Positions 28,646 to 37,465 of a stretch of DNA of 64,000 bases are shown here, in pieces. Below the pieces are notes generated by a model. It was given only the letters and a program-made list of their open reading frames with translations, had not been told where the DNA came from and did not search any database. Origin of the DNA: Paenibacillus agilis (GTDB lineage Bacteria; Bacillota; Bacilli; Paenibacillales; Paenibacillaceae); NCBI RefSeq assembly GCF_007786455.1, contig NZ_VNJK01000001.1, positions 310,001 through 374,000 of the forward strand, read 5' to 3'. How positions within the stretch are numbered: position 1 is the first letter of the stretch; each line of letters begins with the position of its first letter. Made by a program: the position numbers and the translations under genes.

Positions 28646-28880
28646 GGCTTTTAAGCCCTTTATATCATGTGCCTAGCAGAGTGAATTTTCGTTCAGATTG
28701 AACGGGGATTTATGAAGCTGTCACTGGTCACTGTTACAAATGATGAAAGACCACTTCTCGCATTTATTGAGAAGTGGTTTTTTTGTTTGTTAAAGTTATT
28801 GTTTTGAGATTTTCTTGATAATCGTAAGTTTAAAAATACGACCATAGTAAATCTCAAGAATTTTCAAAAAGTGAGAATTG
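28537..28880. repeat. groEL-end repeat, copy C
   Basis: The groEL 3' fragment, the spacer with CATGTGCCTAGCAGAGTGAA and the terminator hairpin CCACTTCTCGCA/TGAGAAGTGG, plus ~100 bases, matching 19503-19845. Divergence is low in the coding part and higher behind the stop. The following bases to 29174 hold no gene that I can support. Confidence 0.9.
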
Positions 28881-29174
28881 GGATGGTGACACGATTCTTT
28901 ACAGTTGATTTTTCGAAATATCTATACCATTTTATGAAACCGATGAATTAAATATAAATGATTTTATTGACACTGATAATGATGAAATTTTCAACTCGAT
29001 AATGTAAGATACCGCGTAAGAGTGCCTGGACGGTCTAGGAATTTCATCAGTATTATTTATTGACATGTTATGTGACACCGATGTTACAAACATGTAAGTT
29101 CAATCTAAATAATGTAAGTTGATTCGATGGGAGAGCGTCTAATCTTTTTTTATTATGTTCTAAAAAGAGATTGG

Positions 29175-29795
29175 ATGGTGTTGAGTTTGGATATTTCAGA
29201 AGTGAATCATTCATTGTTTAGGTGGGTTAATGACTTAGGAAAAGAATTTCCCTTTTTGAATCCCACATTTGTCTTTATAGCTGAACATATGGTTGTTTTA
29301 CTTGCACTAAGTGTTCTTGTTTATTGGTTTACAAGAGATAAAAATAATAGAATGATGATTCTTTGTGCATCAATCGCTTTCATCTGTGCTTTTGCGATAG
29401 GGAAAATTTCTGGCGTATTTTACTCGAATTACCAACCTTTTTATGAATTAAACGACGTTAATACATTGGTACATAAAGAAAAAGACAATTCTTTTCCAAG
29501 TGATCATACCATTTTATTCTTTACATATTGTTTTACATTCTGGCTCTTTAAGAGAGGCTGGTCAATGTTATGGGTATTGTTAGCTGTTCTAGTCGGAATC
29601 TCTCGTATATGGGTTGGGGTTCATTATCCTTTAGATGTTTTTACAGGAATATTGATTAGCTTAGCGTCTGCGACTTTTATATTTGTAATAGCCCCTAAAA
29701 GGAGTGTCACACAAAGCATCATACAGTTATATGAAAAATATGAAAGTAAATTTCTATTCAGTAGAACAATGAAAAACAAGTCAAAAAACGTTTAG
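29175..29795 (+). CDS. PAP2-family phosphatase, BcrC-like undecaprenyl-diphosphatase
   Basis: Membrane phosphatase of the PAP2 superfamily. The three active-site segments appear as KEKDNSFPSDHT and SRIWVGVHYPLDVFTG, with a diverged first motif before them. Five to six membrane helices are visible and the layout matches BcrC, which recycles undecaprenyl pyrophosphate and gives bacitracin tolerance. The frame is open from 29127; I chose the ATG at 29175 because the BcrC-like part begins shortly after, but GTG or TTG codons next to it are also possible and no strong ribosome site decides. The C-terminal 40 residues are basic. Confidence 0.8.
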   Translation: MVLSLDISEVNHSLFRWVNDLGKEFPFLNPTFVFIAEHMVVLLALSVLVYWFTRDKNNRMMILCASIAFICAFAIGKISGVFYSNYQPFYELNDVNTLVHKEKDNSFPSDHTILFFTYCFTFWLFKRGWSMLWVLLAVLVGISRIWVGVHYPLDVFTGILISLASATFIFVIAPKRSVTQSIIQLYEKYESKFLFSRTMKNKSKNV

Positions 29796-29874
29796 ATCGT
29801 TTCTATAATCAAGACTATTTTAGAGTTGAATAGGACTTTTCGCTATACATAATAAATCGAGTAATAACCACTTC

Positions 29875-29906
29875 TTAATCATTTTATTAGGGAGTGGTTA
29901 TTTTTG
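29875..29906 (+). terminator. Terminator after the PAP2 gene
   Basis: TAACCACT and AGTGGTTA arms with T-rich tail. The loop side TTCTTAATC resembles the groEL terminator, so it may be a distant fourth copy. Confidence 0.7.
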
Positions 29907-29986
29907 TATTGTCATTATCTGTTATTGGTAGTAAGATGAGAATACAAAAATGAGAGTTATCTCATTTTAAGAAAGGGGAGCGACGA

Positions 29987-30637
29987 GTGCCAAAAGTAAA
30001 TGAAGACTATATTTATAAAAAGAAAACGCAAATATTAGATGCGGCCTTTGTAGTATTTCAACAAAAACCACTATATGAAATGACGATGCTAGATGTTATT
30101 AAGGAAGCGCGTATAAGCAAAGGGGGGATATATCGATATTTTGGTGATATTGATGAAGTGATTATCGCTTTACTTAATAGAGAAACGGCTAAAAACAATT
30201 ATAAGCATCAAATTGATGAGCTAATTGCAAGTACAGATACAACAGTACGTACCATCGAAGCACTATTTGATTTTCTGGCAAATTATATTCATAACAGTCC
30301 CGCTACACTGGGTAAATTTCAATTTGAACTTACTGTATATTATGCCAATCACCCTGAAAAGGTAGAAAAGTTTAAAAGCAATCTCACAGAACAGGAAAAT
30401 GGTCAATATTTCATAAGCACACTGTTTAACGAGATAACGAAGGGAGTAAATAAGGCAGAGTTTCAGGCTCTCTTTCCGCTACATGATATCTTTACTTTTA
30501 TTACGACCTCCATTGATGGTGCCGTTCATAAAGTAGTTATGCAAAGATGTTATAACGTCAATGCCAATCCTATTGATGTCAGACAGATGTTCAAGATGAT
30601 ATCCTGCTCCGTTGTACATATGTTAGGGGTTAAATAA
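29987..30637 (+). CDS. TetR-family transcriptional regulator
   Basis: A 216-residue regulator with an N-terminal TetR helix-turn-helix (ILDAAFVVFQQKPLYEMTMLDVIKEARISKGGIYRYFGD, about residues 16-55) and a ligand-binding helical C-terminus of its own type. The start is a GTG 9 bases after AAAGGGGAG. The CPBP protease gene follows after 25 bases in the same direction and is its likely target or partner. No palindromic operator was obvious upstream. Confidence 0.88.
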   Translation: MPKVNEDYIYKKKTQILDAAFVVFQQKPLYEMTMLDVIKEARISKGGIYRYFGDIDEVIIALLNRETAKNNYKHQIDELIASTDTTVRTIEALFDFLANYIHNSPATLGKFQFELTVYYANHPEKVEKFKSNLTEQENGQYFISTLFNEITKGVNKAEFQALFPLHDIFTFITTSIDGAVHKVVMQRCYNVNANPIDVRQMFKMISCSVVHMLGVK

Positions 30638-30662
30638 TATAAATTTCCTTGGGGGACTATGT

Positions 30663-31523
30663 ATGAAAAATAAACAATTAAAAGAGGTTATCGTATTTTT
30701 CATCATTACTATTTTCTTAAGCTTATTTGTATTTTGGGGGCCGCTTGCTGTATGGGGAGTTCCAACTATCGGCTTTAAAGGTGGAGCAGTTGGACCGGTG
30801 TGGGCCATTATATTGTTTATAATGGGAGGCTTTGTCCCTTCGATAACAGGTATCATTCTTACTACCGTTTTTGAAGGTAAACAACGAGTTAAACCATTTA
30901 TGAAGGAAGCCTTTCGAGTTAAAATTGGATTGAAATGGGTTACGGCGATTGTTCTAACAGCAGCCTATTTTTCTGTATCTTGGATGGTTATCTATTTAGC
31001 TTTGGGTGGAAACTTTCATTATGCTGCATTATTGTCTGTACTACCTACTATTTTTCCGTTGCTAATACTAGGCCCATTATCCGAAGAGTATGGTTGGAGA
31101 GGTTTTGCTTTAAAGAGATTATTAAACATTGTGAGTCCTAACATGGCGAGTTTAATCATTGGGGTAGTGTGGTCTTTCTGGCACTTGCCATTGTTCTATA
31201 TCATCGGTACGAATCAGCAGGAGCATCAACAGTTATTTTTCACTTTCATGATATCGATAACGAGCAGTTGCTTTATTTATACTTACATCTATATCAAAAC
31301 AAAGTACAATTTGTTTGCTGTAGTATTATTTCATTGGGCGTACACCTTCTTTTCAGATGTAGCACACAGTGGTATTGTAAGGACGGATTTATTTAATGCG
31401 CTTCAATTTGTACCAGCACTTCTAATTGGACTCGTATTTTCATTTCTGTTGCATCGGATCAAGCCGAAAGTAAAGGCTATCAATGCTAGCAGCTTACAAA
31501 AGGCTGAGAAGTTGCATATATAA
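30663..31523 (+). CDS. CPBP (CAAX-type) intramembrane metalloprotease
   Basis: A 286-residue multi-spanning membrane protein of the Abi/CPBP family. The catalytic EExxxR appears as SEEYGWRGFAL around residue 140, followed by FWHLPLF and LFHWAYTF, the histidines of the active site. Such proteins take part in bacteriocin self-immunity or processing; the substrate here is unknown. It is co-directional with and just behind the TetR gene, and the transcript ends at the hairpin at 31543. Confidence 0.85.
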   Translation: MKNKQLKEVIVFFIITIFLSLFVFWGPLAVWGVPTIGFKGGAVGPVWAIILFIMGGFVPSITGIILTTVFEGKQRVKPFMKEAFRVKIGLKWVTAIVLTAAYFSVSWMVIYLALGGNFHYAALLSVLPTIFPLLILGPLSEEYGWRGFALKRLLNIVSPNMASLIIGVVWSFWHLPLFYIIGTNQQEHQQLFFTFMISITSSCFIYTYIYIKTKYNLFAVVLFHWAYTFFSDVAHSGIVRTDLFNALQFVPALLIGLVFSFLLHRIKPKVKAINASSLQKAEKLHI

Positions 31524-31542
31524 TAGAATTAGTCCACAATCT

Positions 31543-31573
31543 AGGAGCTTGCATGGAGGCAGCTCCTTTTTTC
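31543..31573 (+). terminator. Terminator after the CPBP gene
   Basis: AGGAGCT pairs with AGCTCCT, followed by TTTTTT; it lies between convergent genes. Confidence 0.75.
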
Positions 31574-31585
31574 TCACATAATCGA

Positions 31586-32089
31586 TTAACAGTTAGAACA
31601 GAAAGTGTCAACCACTTCTACATTGTAGGCATGGTTGCTCTTAGGAACATCAAACCACATGTAGTAGCCATTATAGACATCCTGTTCTACAGCATCTAAT
31701 TTATTATCGAGTTTAACTTTTTTAGTTCCTTTATCAGTTTTCCCTATTATTATATTTACTTCATCGTCTAAACCTTGGTTGTAAGAAAACATTATATATG
31801 ACGGTGTACTTAAATAGGCAGTTACTCTGTTCCACACATACAAATTTCCACTCTTATCAATAACAGCTAGAGCAAAGAACTTTTCATGGTTTTCAATCAA
31901 CCTGTAATGTTTATTTTTAAATTCTTTACGTAACAGCAAGTTTGCTTTTTCAGACTTTAGTCCATAGTCTGTTGCTTCACTTAATGATGAGAACTGTATA
32001 GCATCTACATCACCACTAGACTGAGCACAAGCCGTAATTCCAAACAGTAACGTGATAGCTAGGGCTAATGCCAAACTTTTTATTATCAT
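31586..32089 (-). CDS. Lipoprotein, unknown
   Basis: A 167-residue protein with a signal peptide ending in a lipobox (LLFGITAC), so it is membrane-anchored outside the cell. The mature part contains no motif I recognise and ends with CSNC, a possible disulfide or metal pair. A ribosome site GAGGGTGG lies before the ATG. It is transcribed leftward with the small membrane protein gene behind it (37-base gap). Confidence 0.75.
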   Translation of the reverse strand: MIIKSLALALAITLLFGITACAQSSGDVDAIQFSSLSEATDYGLKSEKANLLLRKEFKNKHYRLIENHEKFFALAVIDKSGNLYVWNRVTAYLSTPSYIMFSYNQGLDDEVNIIIGKTDKGTKKVKLDNKLDAVEQDVYNGYYMWFDVPKSNHAYNVEVVDTFCSNC

Positions 32090-32126
32090 AGTACCACCCT
32101 CATGTATTCCAAAATGGAAATGAAGA

Positions 32127-32369
32127 CTATAGCTTGGGTTTTGTTGATTTTTTCTGGAGTAATGAAATAAAGAGAAGAATTAATCCACCTACTAAAAATG
32201 CTAAAACGAAGATGTTATCAGTTATAGAAGGATACGTCGGCCTAGTGTCAAACCCTCCTTGTTGCCCGATTGCGGACATATATGAACATATCCTAGCTGC
32301 TATACGCTCTAATGTATGCAAAAAAGCCGAGAATACAATAAGAACTAATCCCACCACAGAGTATTTCAT
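32127..32369 (-). CDS. Small membrane protein, unknown
   Basis: An 80-residue protein with two membrane helices (near residues 3-22 and 52-72) joined by a Gly/Pro-rich loop, and a basic tail. The ATG at 32369 follows AAAAGGATG; a longer reading to 32435 includes this site and is rejected. No family recognised. Confidence 0.65.
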   Translation of the reverse strand: MKYSVVGLVLIVFSAFLHTLERIAARICSYMSAIGQQGGFDTRPTYPSITDNIFVLAFLVGGLILLFISLLQKKSTKPKL

Positions 32370-32490
32370 GAAAGCACATCCTTTTTCTTGGATTATTTTG
32401 GTTTTTAAATCCAGTATAACATGCTTCATTTCCATTGTTAAAATGTAGACATCGGATTAGGCGAGACTCTATATTATGGAGGGAGTCACA

Positions 32491-32718
32491 ATGAGGAAGT
32501 TTATAAGGAATTACGTTGAATTAGTATCTAAGAGAACAGTATCAAGTAATATTGCAAACTTCATTAGTAACCTTGTACTAGTTATTTTTCTCTTCTCTGT
32601 AGGATATATGAATGGATATTTAAACAATGTACTGGTATTAACCTTCGTCATATTTTTTAATACTGTTTTTTTATTAAGAGCATTGCTTGCTCTTTATTAT
32701 GTTATAAAGAAAAATTAG
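32491..32718 (+). CDS. Small membrane protein, unknown
   Basis: A 75-residue protein with a basic N-terminal helix and two membrane segments (NLVLVIFLFSVGYM and VLTFVIFFNTVFLL). The ATG at 32491 follows TATGGAGGGAG. No family recognised. It faces away from the leftward lipoprotein pair. A hairpin terminator lies 110 bases behind it. Confidence 0.65.
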   Translation: MRKFIRNYVELVSKRTVSSNIANFISNLVLVIFLFSVGYMNGYLNNVLVLTFVIFFNTVFLLRALLALYYVIKKN

Positions 32719-32830
32719 ATATAAATCCCGGTTTTTGCATCCAGTATATATTATCACATACGGTGCGTATAGGGATCTTATCAAGAACCTACTCATTATG
32801 CGACATAAATTGATTAAGGTAATTACTTTG

Positions 32831-32873
32831 ACAAGCCGTGGATCCTTAAGTTAAGGTTCCACGGCTTGTTTTA
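32831..32873 (+). terminator. Strong hairpin terminator
   Basis: ACAAGCCGTGGA-T-CCTTAA and TTAAGG-T-TCCACGGCTTGT form an 18-pair stem with one internal mismatch, followed by TTTTA. The rest of the stretch 32719-33135 is AT-rich and without a gene. Confidence 0.85.
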
Positions 32874-33135
32874 TAGTGCATGCCAACTCCTAACATTATT
32901 AATCCTTAGTTCTGAACATGGTATATTTACTTATTTCAGTATTGTACCCATTCATGTGGTTATGATGATGCTAAGGAGCTAATAGACTTATCTATAAGGG
33001 CAGTCATTGTTTTCACCATGTATTAAAATTGGATTTCCGTTGGTTATGCTGTTTAACGCAAGCCCGCCTGTAGTGGTCATAATGTCTGCTATAAGCTTTA
33101 TATTTCATACATATGAATCTAAAGGGGGGATTTGG

Positions 33136-33669
33136 CTGGTATTAGAGAAGCTATCAAAATATATCGCATTAAAGATAAAGCAAAGTGACCCAGAAGGACC
33201 GACTAGCGTGGAGATAATGGAGTATGAACTTGGGGTCAGGTTAAATTTAATTGCTACGATTTTACTTACTGTAATATTCGCTTTATTTACGGGAAGATTA
33301 ACAGAATCGCTTATAGCATTGATTGGTTTCGCTGTATCACGTAGATTTTCGGGTGGCTGGCATATGAGGTCACTAACAACATGTGCTTTCGTTTCATCTG
33401 TATTATTTACCCTGATACCGTTCATAATGTTAAACAAATCCATAACTTTAATAATTACGCTTTTGTCTATCTTATTATTTGCGATATTAGCGCCTAATGA
33501 TTTTATAGAGGTCAACCCTTCAAAGCTGGATCCTTATTTAAAAGTAATATCTGTACTGATAGTATCATCCAATTTATTTATCATGTCTGATGTATTAGGG
33601 TTGGCATTTTTTGCACAGGCGATGTTATTAATTTCTTGGGGGGAGGTGATATCATGGGTCAAAGGATAG
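33136..33669 (+). CDS. agrB: AgrB-like autoinducer-processing membrane protease
   Basis: Cysteine protease of the AgrB family that cleaves and cyclises the AgrD precursor. The catalytic His and Cys appear in GGWHMRSLTTCAF, in the family spacing (His, six residues, Cys), preceded by the SRRFS segment. Four or five membrane helices follow. The frame is open from 33007, but family members begin close to LEKLSKYIA. A strong AAAGGGGGG site at 33121-33129 sits 6 bases before an in-frame CTG at 33136, which I take as the start (177 residues). An ATG at 33085 without a ribosome site is the alternative. The agrD-like gene overlaps the end by 16 bases. No AgrC or AgrA is nearby. Confidence 0.82.
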   Translation: MVLEKLSKYIALKIKQSDPEGPTSVEIMEYELGVRLNLIATILLTVIFALFTGRLTESLIALIGFAVSRRFSGGWHMRSLTTCAFVSSVLFTLIPFIMLNKSITLIITLLSILLFAILAPNDFIEVNPSKLDPYLKVISVLIVSSNLFIMSDVLGLAFFAQAMLLISWGEVISWVKG

Positions 33670-33791
33670 CTATAATGATGGGGAATCTATTGGGCAAGAG
33701 CGCTAAGCGTGGATCTAAAGGGAGAAAGTTGTGGATTGGTGCTCAACCGTTTCCAAAAGAACTTAAAACATCTAAAGAGCAAGCCAACTAA
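33654..33791 (+). CDS. agrD: AgrD-like autoinducer precursor without the usual Cys or Ser
   Basis: A 45-residue frame behind a very strong GGGGGGAGGTGA site, overlapping agrB. It has the plan of AgrD: an amphipathic basic N-terminal part (MGQRIAIMMGNLLGK), a short core, and a C-terminal recognition segment QPFPKEL matching the P-x-E-L end of AgrD proteins. The core before it, GRKLWIGA, contains neither Cys nor Ser at the place where the thiolactone or lactone ring is normally closed. The nearest Ser is seven residues before the Ile of that core. The product may be linear, cyclised through another residue, or non-functional. Confidence 0.75.
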   Translation: MGQRIAIMMGNLLGKSAKRGSKGRKLWIGAQPFPKELKTSKEQAN

Positions 33792-33970
33792 AAAAGTGAT
33801 TACATGAATGATAATAACAATATACTCGTGACGGAGATTGTACTAACCTACAATTAGTTATAGAAGGCCGCTTATAAAGTATAACGAACTTATGAGAGAC
33901 CTTTTCTTTTTATTTAACTCCGTCATAATAATAGATTAATTTTACTGACTAACTGCGGGATAAAAATAAA

Positions 33971-34010
33971 CCCCCATCGAAATCGACGTTACAGTCCATT
34001 TCAATGGGGG
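33971..34010. terminator. Bidirectional terminator between agrD and the stress gene
   Basis: CCCCCAT-C-GAAAT pairs with ATTTC-A-ATGGGGG around a 14-base loop, between convergent genes. Confidence 0.75.
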
Positions 34011-34062
34011 CTTCCTATTTACACATTCACTCTGCACAGAGTTTTATAAAATGATAATGTTA

Positions 34063-34389
34063 TTACACGTGTTTATTAGCAACGATAACGAGTTTGCCTC
34101 TATCTAGTTGCTCTTCTGCACGATCTGCCTCATGTGCAGATAGACCGACTGCTTCCATTTTGTTGCGAAGCTCGTCTCCGCGAGAGTTAAACATATTTTT
34201 CATGCTGTCAATAAAGCCTTGTTCACTAATTCCCACTTCTTCGGTATGCAGTGCATCTGAAATATGCTCGCCTCTCTTTTTGGAATGAGCGAAAATATAA
34301 ATTTGATCTCTTGAATATCCTTGCATTTCTAGTTTCTCTACCTCTAGCTTAGCTTGCTTTACGTTTTCTACTGTTAGATTTACTTTCAT
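34063..34389 (-). CDS. General stress protein, YflT/GSP17M domain
   Basis: A 108-residue protein of the YflT type, made under heat and general stress in Bacilli; its molecular role is not known. Features are an N-terminal strand-helix (VKQAKLEVEKLEMQGYSRDQIYIFAHS) and a C-terminal DRGKLVIVANKHV strand. The ATG at 34389 follows TTGGAGGG. It is transcribed with the next similar gene upstream, after a 57-base gap. Confidence 0.8.
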   Translation of the reverse strand: MKVNLTVENVKQAKLEVEKLEMQGYSRDQIYIFAHSKKRGEHISDALHTEEVGISEQGFIDSMKNMFNSRGDELRNKMEAVGLSAHEADRAEEQLDRGKLVIVANKHV

Positions 34390-34446
34390 GATAAATCCCT
34401 CCAATTATAATTATTGATCTATTAATGATTAGGTCGATTAGGTAAA

Positions 34447-34896
34447 TCAGTACATAGATGATCTATCGTTATCGACAAGAACTAGAATCTTTCCTTCGTT
34501 CACATGTGCACTATATAGATGGGCTTCCTCCTCTGGTAAACCCAAACCTATAAGAGCACCTGTCAACCCACCGACTCCCGCTCCTGCAGCTGCACCTGTT
34601 AGACCTGCAAGAATCGGTCCTGCCGCAATAATAGGTCCGATACCAGGAATAGCGAGCGCGCCTACTCCTGCAAGTAATCCGCCGAAGCCGCCGAGTAGGC
34701 CGCCAGCTACAGCACCAGTTGCTGCACCTTCTGCTACTTGTGTCCCTGTCTCATTTGCTATAGCAGTTGTATCTTCTTTATTTTTACTAATAATCGAAAT
34801 TTCATTGGTTGCATATCCTTGTCTTTTCAGCTCTTCAATTGCGGATATGGCTTCAGATTCTGAATTGTAATAGCCTACTATTCTTTGTTTGTTCAT
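34447..34896 (-). CDS. YflT-type stress protein with glycine-zipper segment
   Basis: A 149-residue protein. The N-terminal 45 residues (RIVGYYNSESEAISAIEELKRQGYATNEISIIS) form a YflT-like strand-helix-strand. A long Gly/Ala-rich hydrophobic stretch of about 70 residues follows (GGLLGGFGGLLAGVGALAIPG and similar), typical of glycine zippers that insert into membranes. The end (VNEGKILVLVDND) is again YflT-like. The start at 34896 follows GGAGGTGC; the frame upstream of it has no family character. Confidence 0.8.
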   Translation of the reverse strand: MNKQRIVGYYNSESEAISAIEELKRQGYATNEISIISKNKEDTTAIANETGTQVAEGAATGAVAGGLLGGFGGLLAGVGALAIPGIGPIIAAGPILAGLTGAAAGAGVGGLTGALIGLGLPEEEAHLYSAHVNEGKILVLVDNDRSSMY

Positions 34897-35148
34897 GTTA
34901 AAGCACCTCCAGATTAATTTTGAAGTTGTTGCTCGCTTGGTTAATTTAGAAATACCCTCGCTCTGATTTTTTAAAACAGGGTCTCTAGATGTTAAAAGAA
35001 AATAAAGTGTTTGAATCATTTGGTAATGTATAGAATTTGAAATCTGTAATTTGTGAAAAATATACTATTAAACATTTTCATATAGTTGTTATAATATGAT
35101 TAATGATTTGAAATTTTTTACTAAATTATATATTTGAAGAACCCTCAT

Positions 35149-35191
35149 GCAAAAAGAGCAAATTCTCTATTTGAGAACTTGCTCTTTTTGC
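35149..35191 (+). terminator. Hairpin in the leader of the six-gene operon
   Basis: GCAAAAAGAGCAA and TTGCTCTTTTTGC form a perfect 13-pair stem. It lies between divergent genes, so it terminates no visible upstream gene in the rightward direction. It may attenuate the following operon, or be a boundary remnant. The stretch 34897-35322 holds no gene. Confidence 0.6.
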
Positions 35192-35322
35192 AGAGAGACA
35201 TGAATAGAAGGTCCTAAGGGAAAACCTAAATTTCACAAAAAATTTCTGTATTTCTCCACAACAATATATAGATTACAACGTAGTTTTTAAATAGATATAT
35301 AAAGATTAAGAGGAGATAGAGA

Positions 35323-36312
35323 ATGAAAAGATATATTAGCATAAAAGGGATAGGCACATATTTTCCAAAACGAAAAGTAGATTCTTTCGAAATAGATCGC
35401 ATGTTAGATGTGCCAGAAGGCTGGACATTAAAAAAATCTGGGGTAAAAACACGATACTTTGTTGATGGTGAAACCTCTTCTTATATGGGGGCTGAAGCTG
35501 CAAAAAAAGCGGTGGAAGATGCGGGGCTAACATGGGCTGATATCGATTGTATCATCTGCGGAAGCGGAACGATTCAACAGGCAATCCCTTCTACTGCATC
35601 ACTTATTCAAGAACAGCTCGGGCTACAGCACTCTGGTATTCCCTGTTTTGATGTCAACTCAACCTGCCTAAGCTTCGTAACAGCACTTGATACGATTTCT
35701 TACGCAATGGAATGCGGGAGATACAACAATGTGGTTATCATTTCTTCTGAAATTTCTTCTGTGGGATTAAATTGGGGACAAAATGAAAGCAGCATTTTAT
35801 TCGGTGACGGTGCTGCAGCTGTTGTTGTAGCAAAAAGCGATCATACATCTTTCATTATAGCTTCTCATATGGAAACCTATAGCTCTGGTGCTCATCTATC
35901 AGAAATTCGTGGCGGTGGAACGATGATTCATTCTAGGGAATACAGCGAAGAGAGAAAAGAAGACTTCCTATTCGATATGAATGGCAGAGCTATTTTCAAA
36001 CTATCTTCTACGTATATGTTGAAGTTTATCGATAAACTACTTATGAATACGGGTTATACCTTAGACGATATTGATTTAATTGTTCCTCACCAAGCAAGTG
36101 GACCAGCTATGAGATTGATTCGTAAAAAATTAGGAGTTGAGGAAGAGCGCTTTATGACCATTTTTGAAGACTACGGTAATATGATTTCCGCATCGATACC
36201 AATCGCCTTGTTCGAAGCGATTAAACAAAAGAAGGTGCAGCGCGGAAATAAAATATTACTGCTAGGTACTTCTGCTGGACTTTCTATCGGGGGAATCCTT
36301 CTTGAATACTAA
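35323..36312 (+). CDS. 3-oxoacyl-ACP synthase III-like enzyme
   Basis: KASIII/thiolase-fold condensing enzyme of 329 residues. The catalytic triad is visible: Cys in DVNSTCLSFV (~111), His in VPHQAS (~244) and Asn in YGNMISAS (~277). Sequence features fit the FabH/OleA/secondary-metabolite branch rather than the housekeeping FabH, given its place at the head of a pathway operon. It would join an acyl-CoA or acyl-ACP with a second acyl unit; the substrates are unknown. AGAGGAGA precedes the ATG. The next gene overlaps it by 11 bases. The GC content and codon use are visibly more AT-rich than those of the core genes. Confidence 0.88.
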   Translation: MKRYISIKGIGTYFPKRKVDSFEIDRMLDVPEGWTLKKSGVKTRYFVDGETSSYMGAEAAKKAVEDAGLTWADIDCIICGSGTIQQAIPSTASLIQEQLGLQHSGIPCFDVNSTCLSFVTALDTISYAMECGRYNNVVIISSEISSVGLNWGQNESSILFGDGAAAVVVAKSDHTSFIIASHMETYSSGAHLSEIRGGGTMIHSREYSEERKEDFLFDMNGRAIFKLSSTYMLKFIDKLLMNTGYTLDDIDLIVPHQASGPAMRLIRKKLGVEEERFMTIFEDYGNMISASIPIALFEAIKQKKVQRGNKILLLGTSAGLSIGGILLEY

Positions 36313-37465
36313 GAAAACTGTATTAATTACAGGGGCACGTGCACCAGCGGCTTTACATCTATGCAGACTGTTTCATAACACCGGTCATACCGTTATTATG
36401 GCAGATAGTATTCCTTATCCATTAAGCAAGGTTTCAACAAGTACGGATTACTTTTATGAAATTCCTTCTCCAAAGTGGAAAACAAATGAATGTATTCATG
36501 CGCTGTTATCGATAATTCAACGTCGTAATGTGGATGTACTTATTCCTACTTGTGAAGAAATATTTTATATATCTAGATATAAAGAACAATTAAGTCCATT
36601 TTGTCATGTATTCGTAGATGATTTTCGCAAACTTTCATTACTCCATAATAAATGGGACTTTATTCAGTTAGCAGCGAATTTAGGTTGGCGAGTTCCTGCA
36701 ACGTATAGAACCAATAATGAACAAGACATAAAAACAATGCTTTACCAAACAGCAGACACTGCTTCTTTTGTGCTAAAACCGATTTTCTCCCGTTTCTCTG
36801 ATAAAGTGGAGTTTATTACAAAAGAGGTTGCTATAAAAGAAAACATGATAGACAAGTCAAATTACATCCTTCAAGAGTTTATCCAAGGAACACAGCATTG
36901 CTCTTACAGCATCGCGCAATCTGGGAACGTGTTAGCTCACTCTACCTATAAAACGGAATTTACGGCAGGGGTAGGCGCTACCATAGCGTTTAAACCCATT
37001 GATCATCCTAAAATAGAACAGTTTGTTGGGCATATTGTAAAAGAGCTAGATTTCTCTGGACAGATTGCCTTTGATTTTATCGTTACCGAGAACGGAGATG
37101 CTATTCCCATTGAGTGTAATCCACGTGCCACAAGTGGGTTACATTTATTTGATGCAGAAATAGTATCCGCTTTTTTTCATGCAAACGTAAACCATACATT
37201 AATTCCGAAACCACATTCCGAGTGTGCCATTCGGTTAGCCATGCTTGTATATGGACTCCCTTACGTAAAAAGTAAACAAAAACGTAAGCGATGGTTACAA
37301 GTTTTATGCTCCTATCCAGATATCATTTATAGCCACACGGATAGGAAACCATTTTTTTATCAGTTTTTTAGCATGTATAAATTATGGCGTGAAAGTGTTA
37401 AACATGAACGGACTATTTTAGAGCAAACAACGCATGACATAGCATGGGATGGTGAACATTTATGA
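36302..37465 (+). CDS. ATP-grasp family ligase
   Basis: A 387-residue protein with the ATP-grasp fold, which activates a carboxylate with ATP and joins it to an amine or thiol. It opens with a Rossmann-like VLITGARAPAALHLCRLF. A lysine in FVLKPIFSRF and the YILQEFIQGTQ hinge bind ATP, and GDAIPIECNPRATSG (~275) supplies the metal ligands Glu and Asn. The start is a TTG at 36302, overlapping the KASIII gene. The C-terminal 70 residues are basic and may be membrane-near. Substrate unknown. Together with the adenylating enzyme and the acyltransferase it suggests that an amide or ester is formed. Confidence 0.85.
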   Translation: MNTKKTVLITGARAPAALHLCRLFHNTGHTVIMADSIPYPLSKVSTSTDYFYEIPSPKWKTNECIHALLSIIQRRNVDVLIPTCEEIFYISRYKEQLSPFCHVFVDDFRKLSLLHNKWDFIQLAANLGWRVPATYRTNNEQDIKTMLYQTADTASFVLKPIFSRFSDKVEFITKEVAIKENMIDKSNYILQEFIQGTQHCSYSIAQSGNVLAHSTYKTEFTAGVGATIAFKPIDHPKIEQFVGHIVKELDFSGQIAFDFIVTENGDAIPIECNPRATSGLHLFDAEIVSAFFHANVNHTLIPKPHSECAIRLAMLVYGLPYVKSKQKRKRWLQVLCSYPDIIYSHTDRKPFFYQFFSMYKLWRESVKHERTILEQTTHDIAWDGEHL

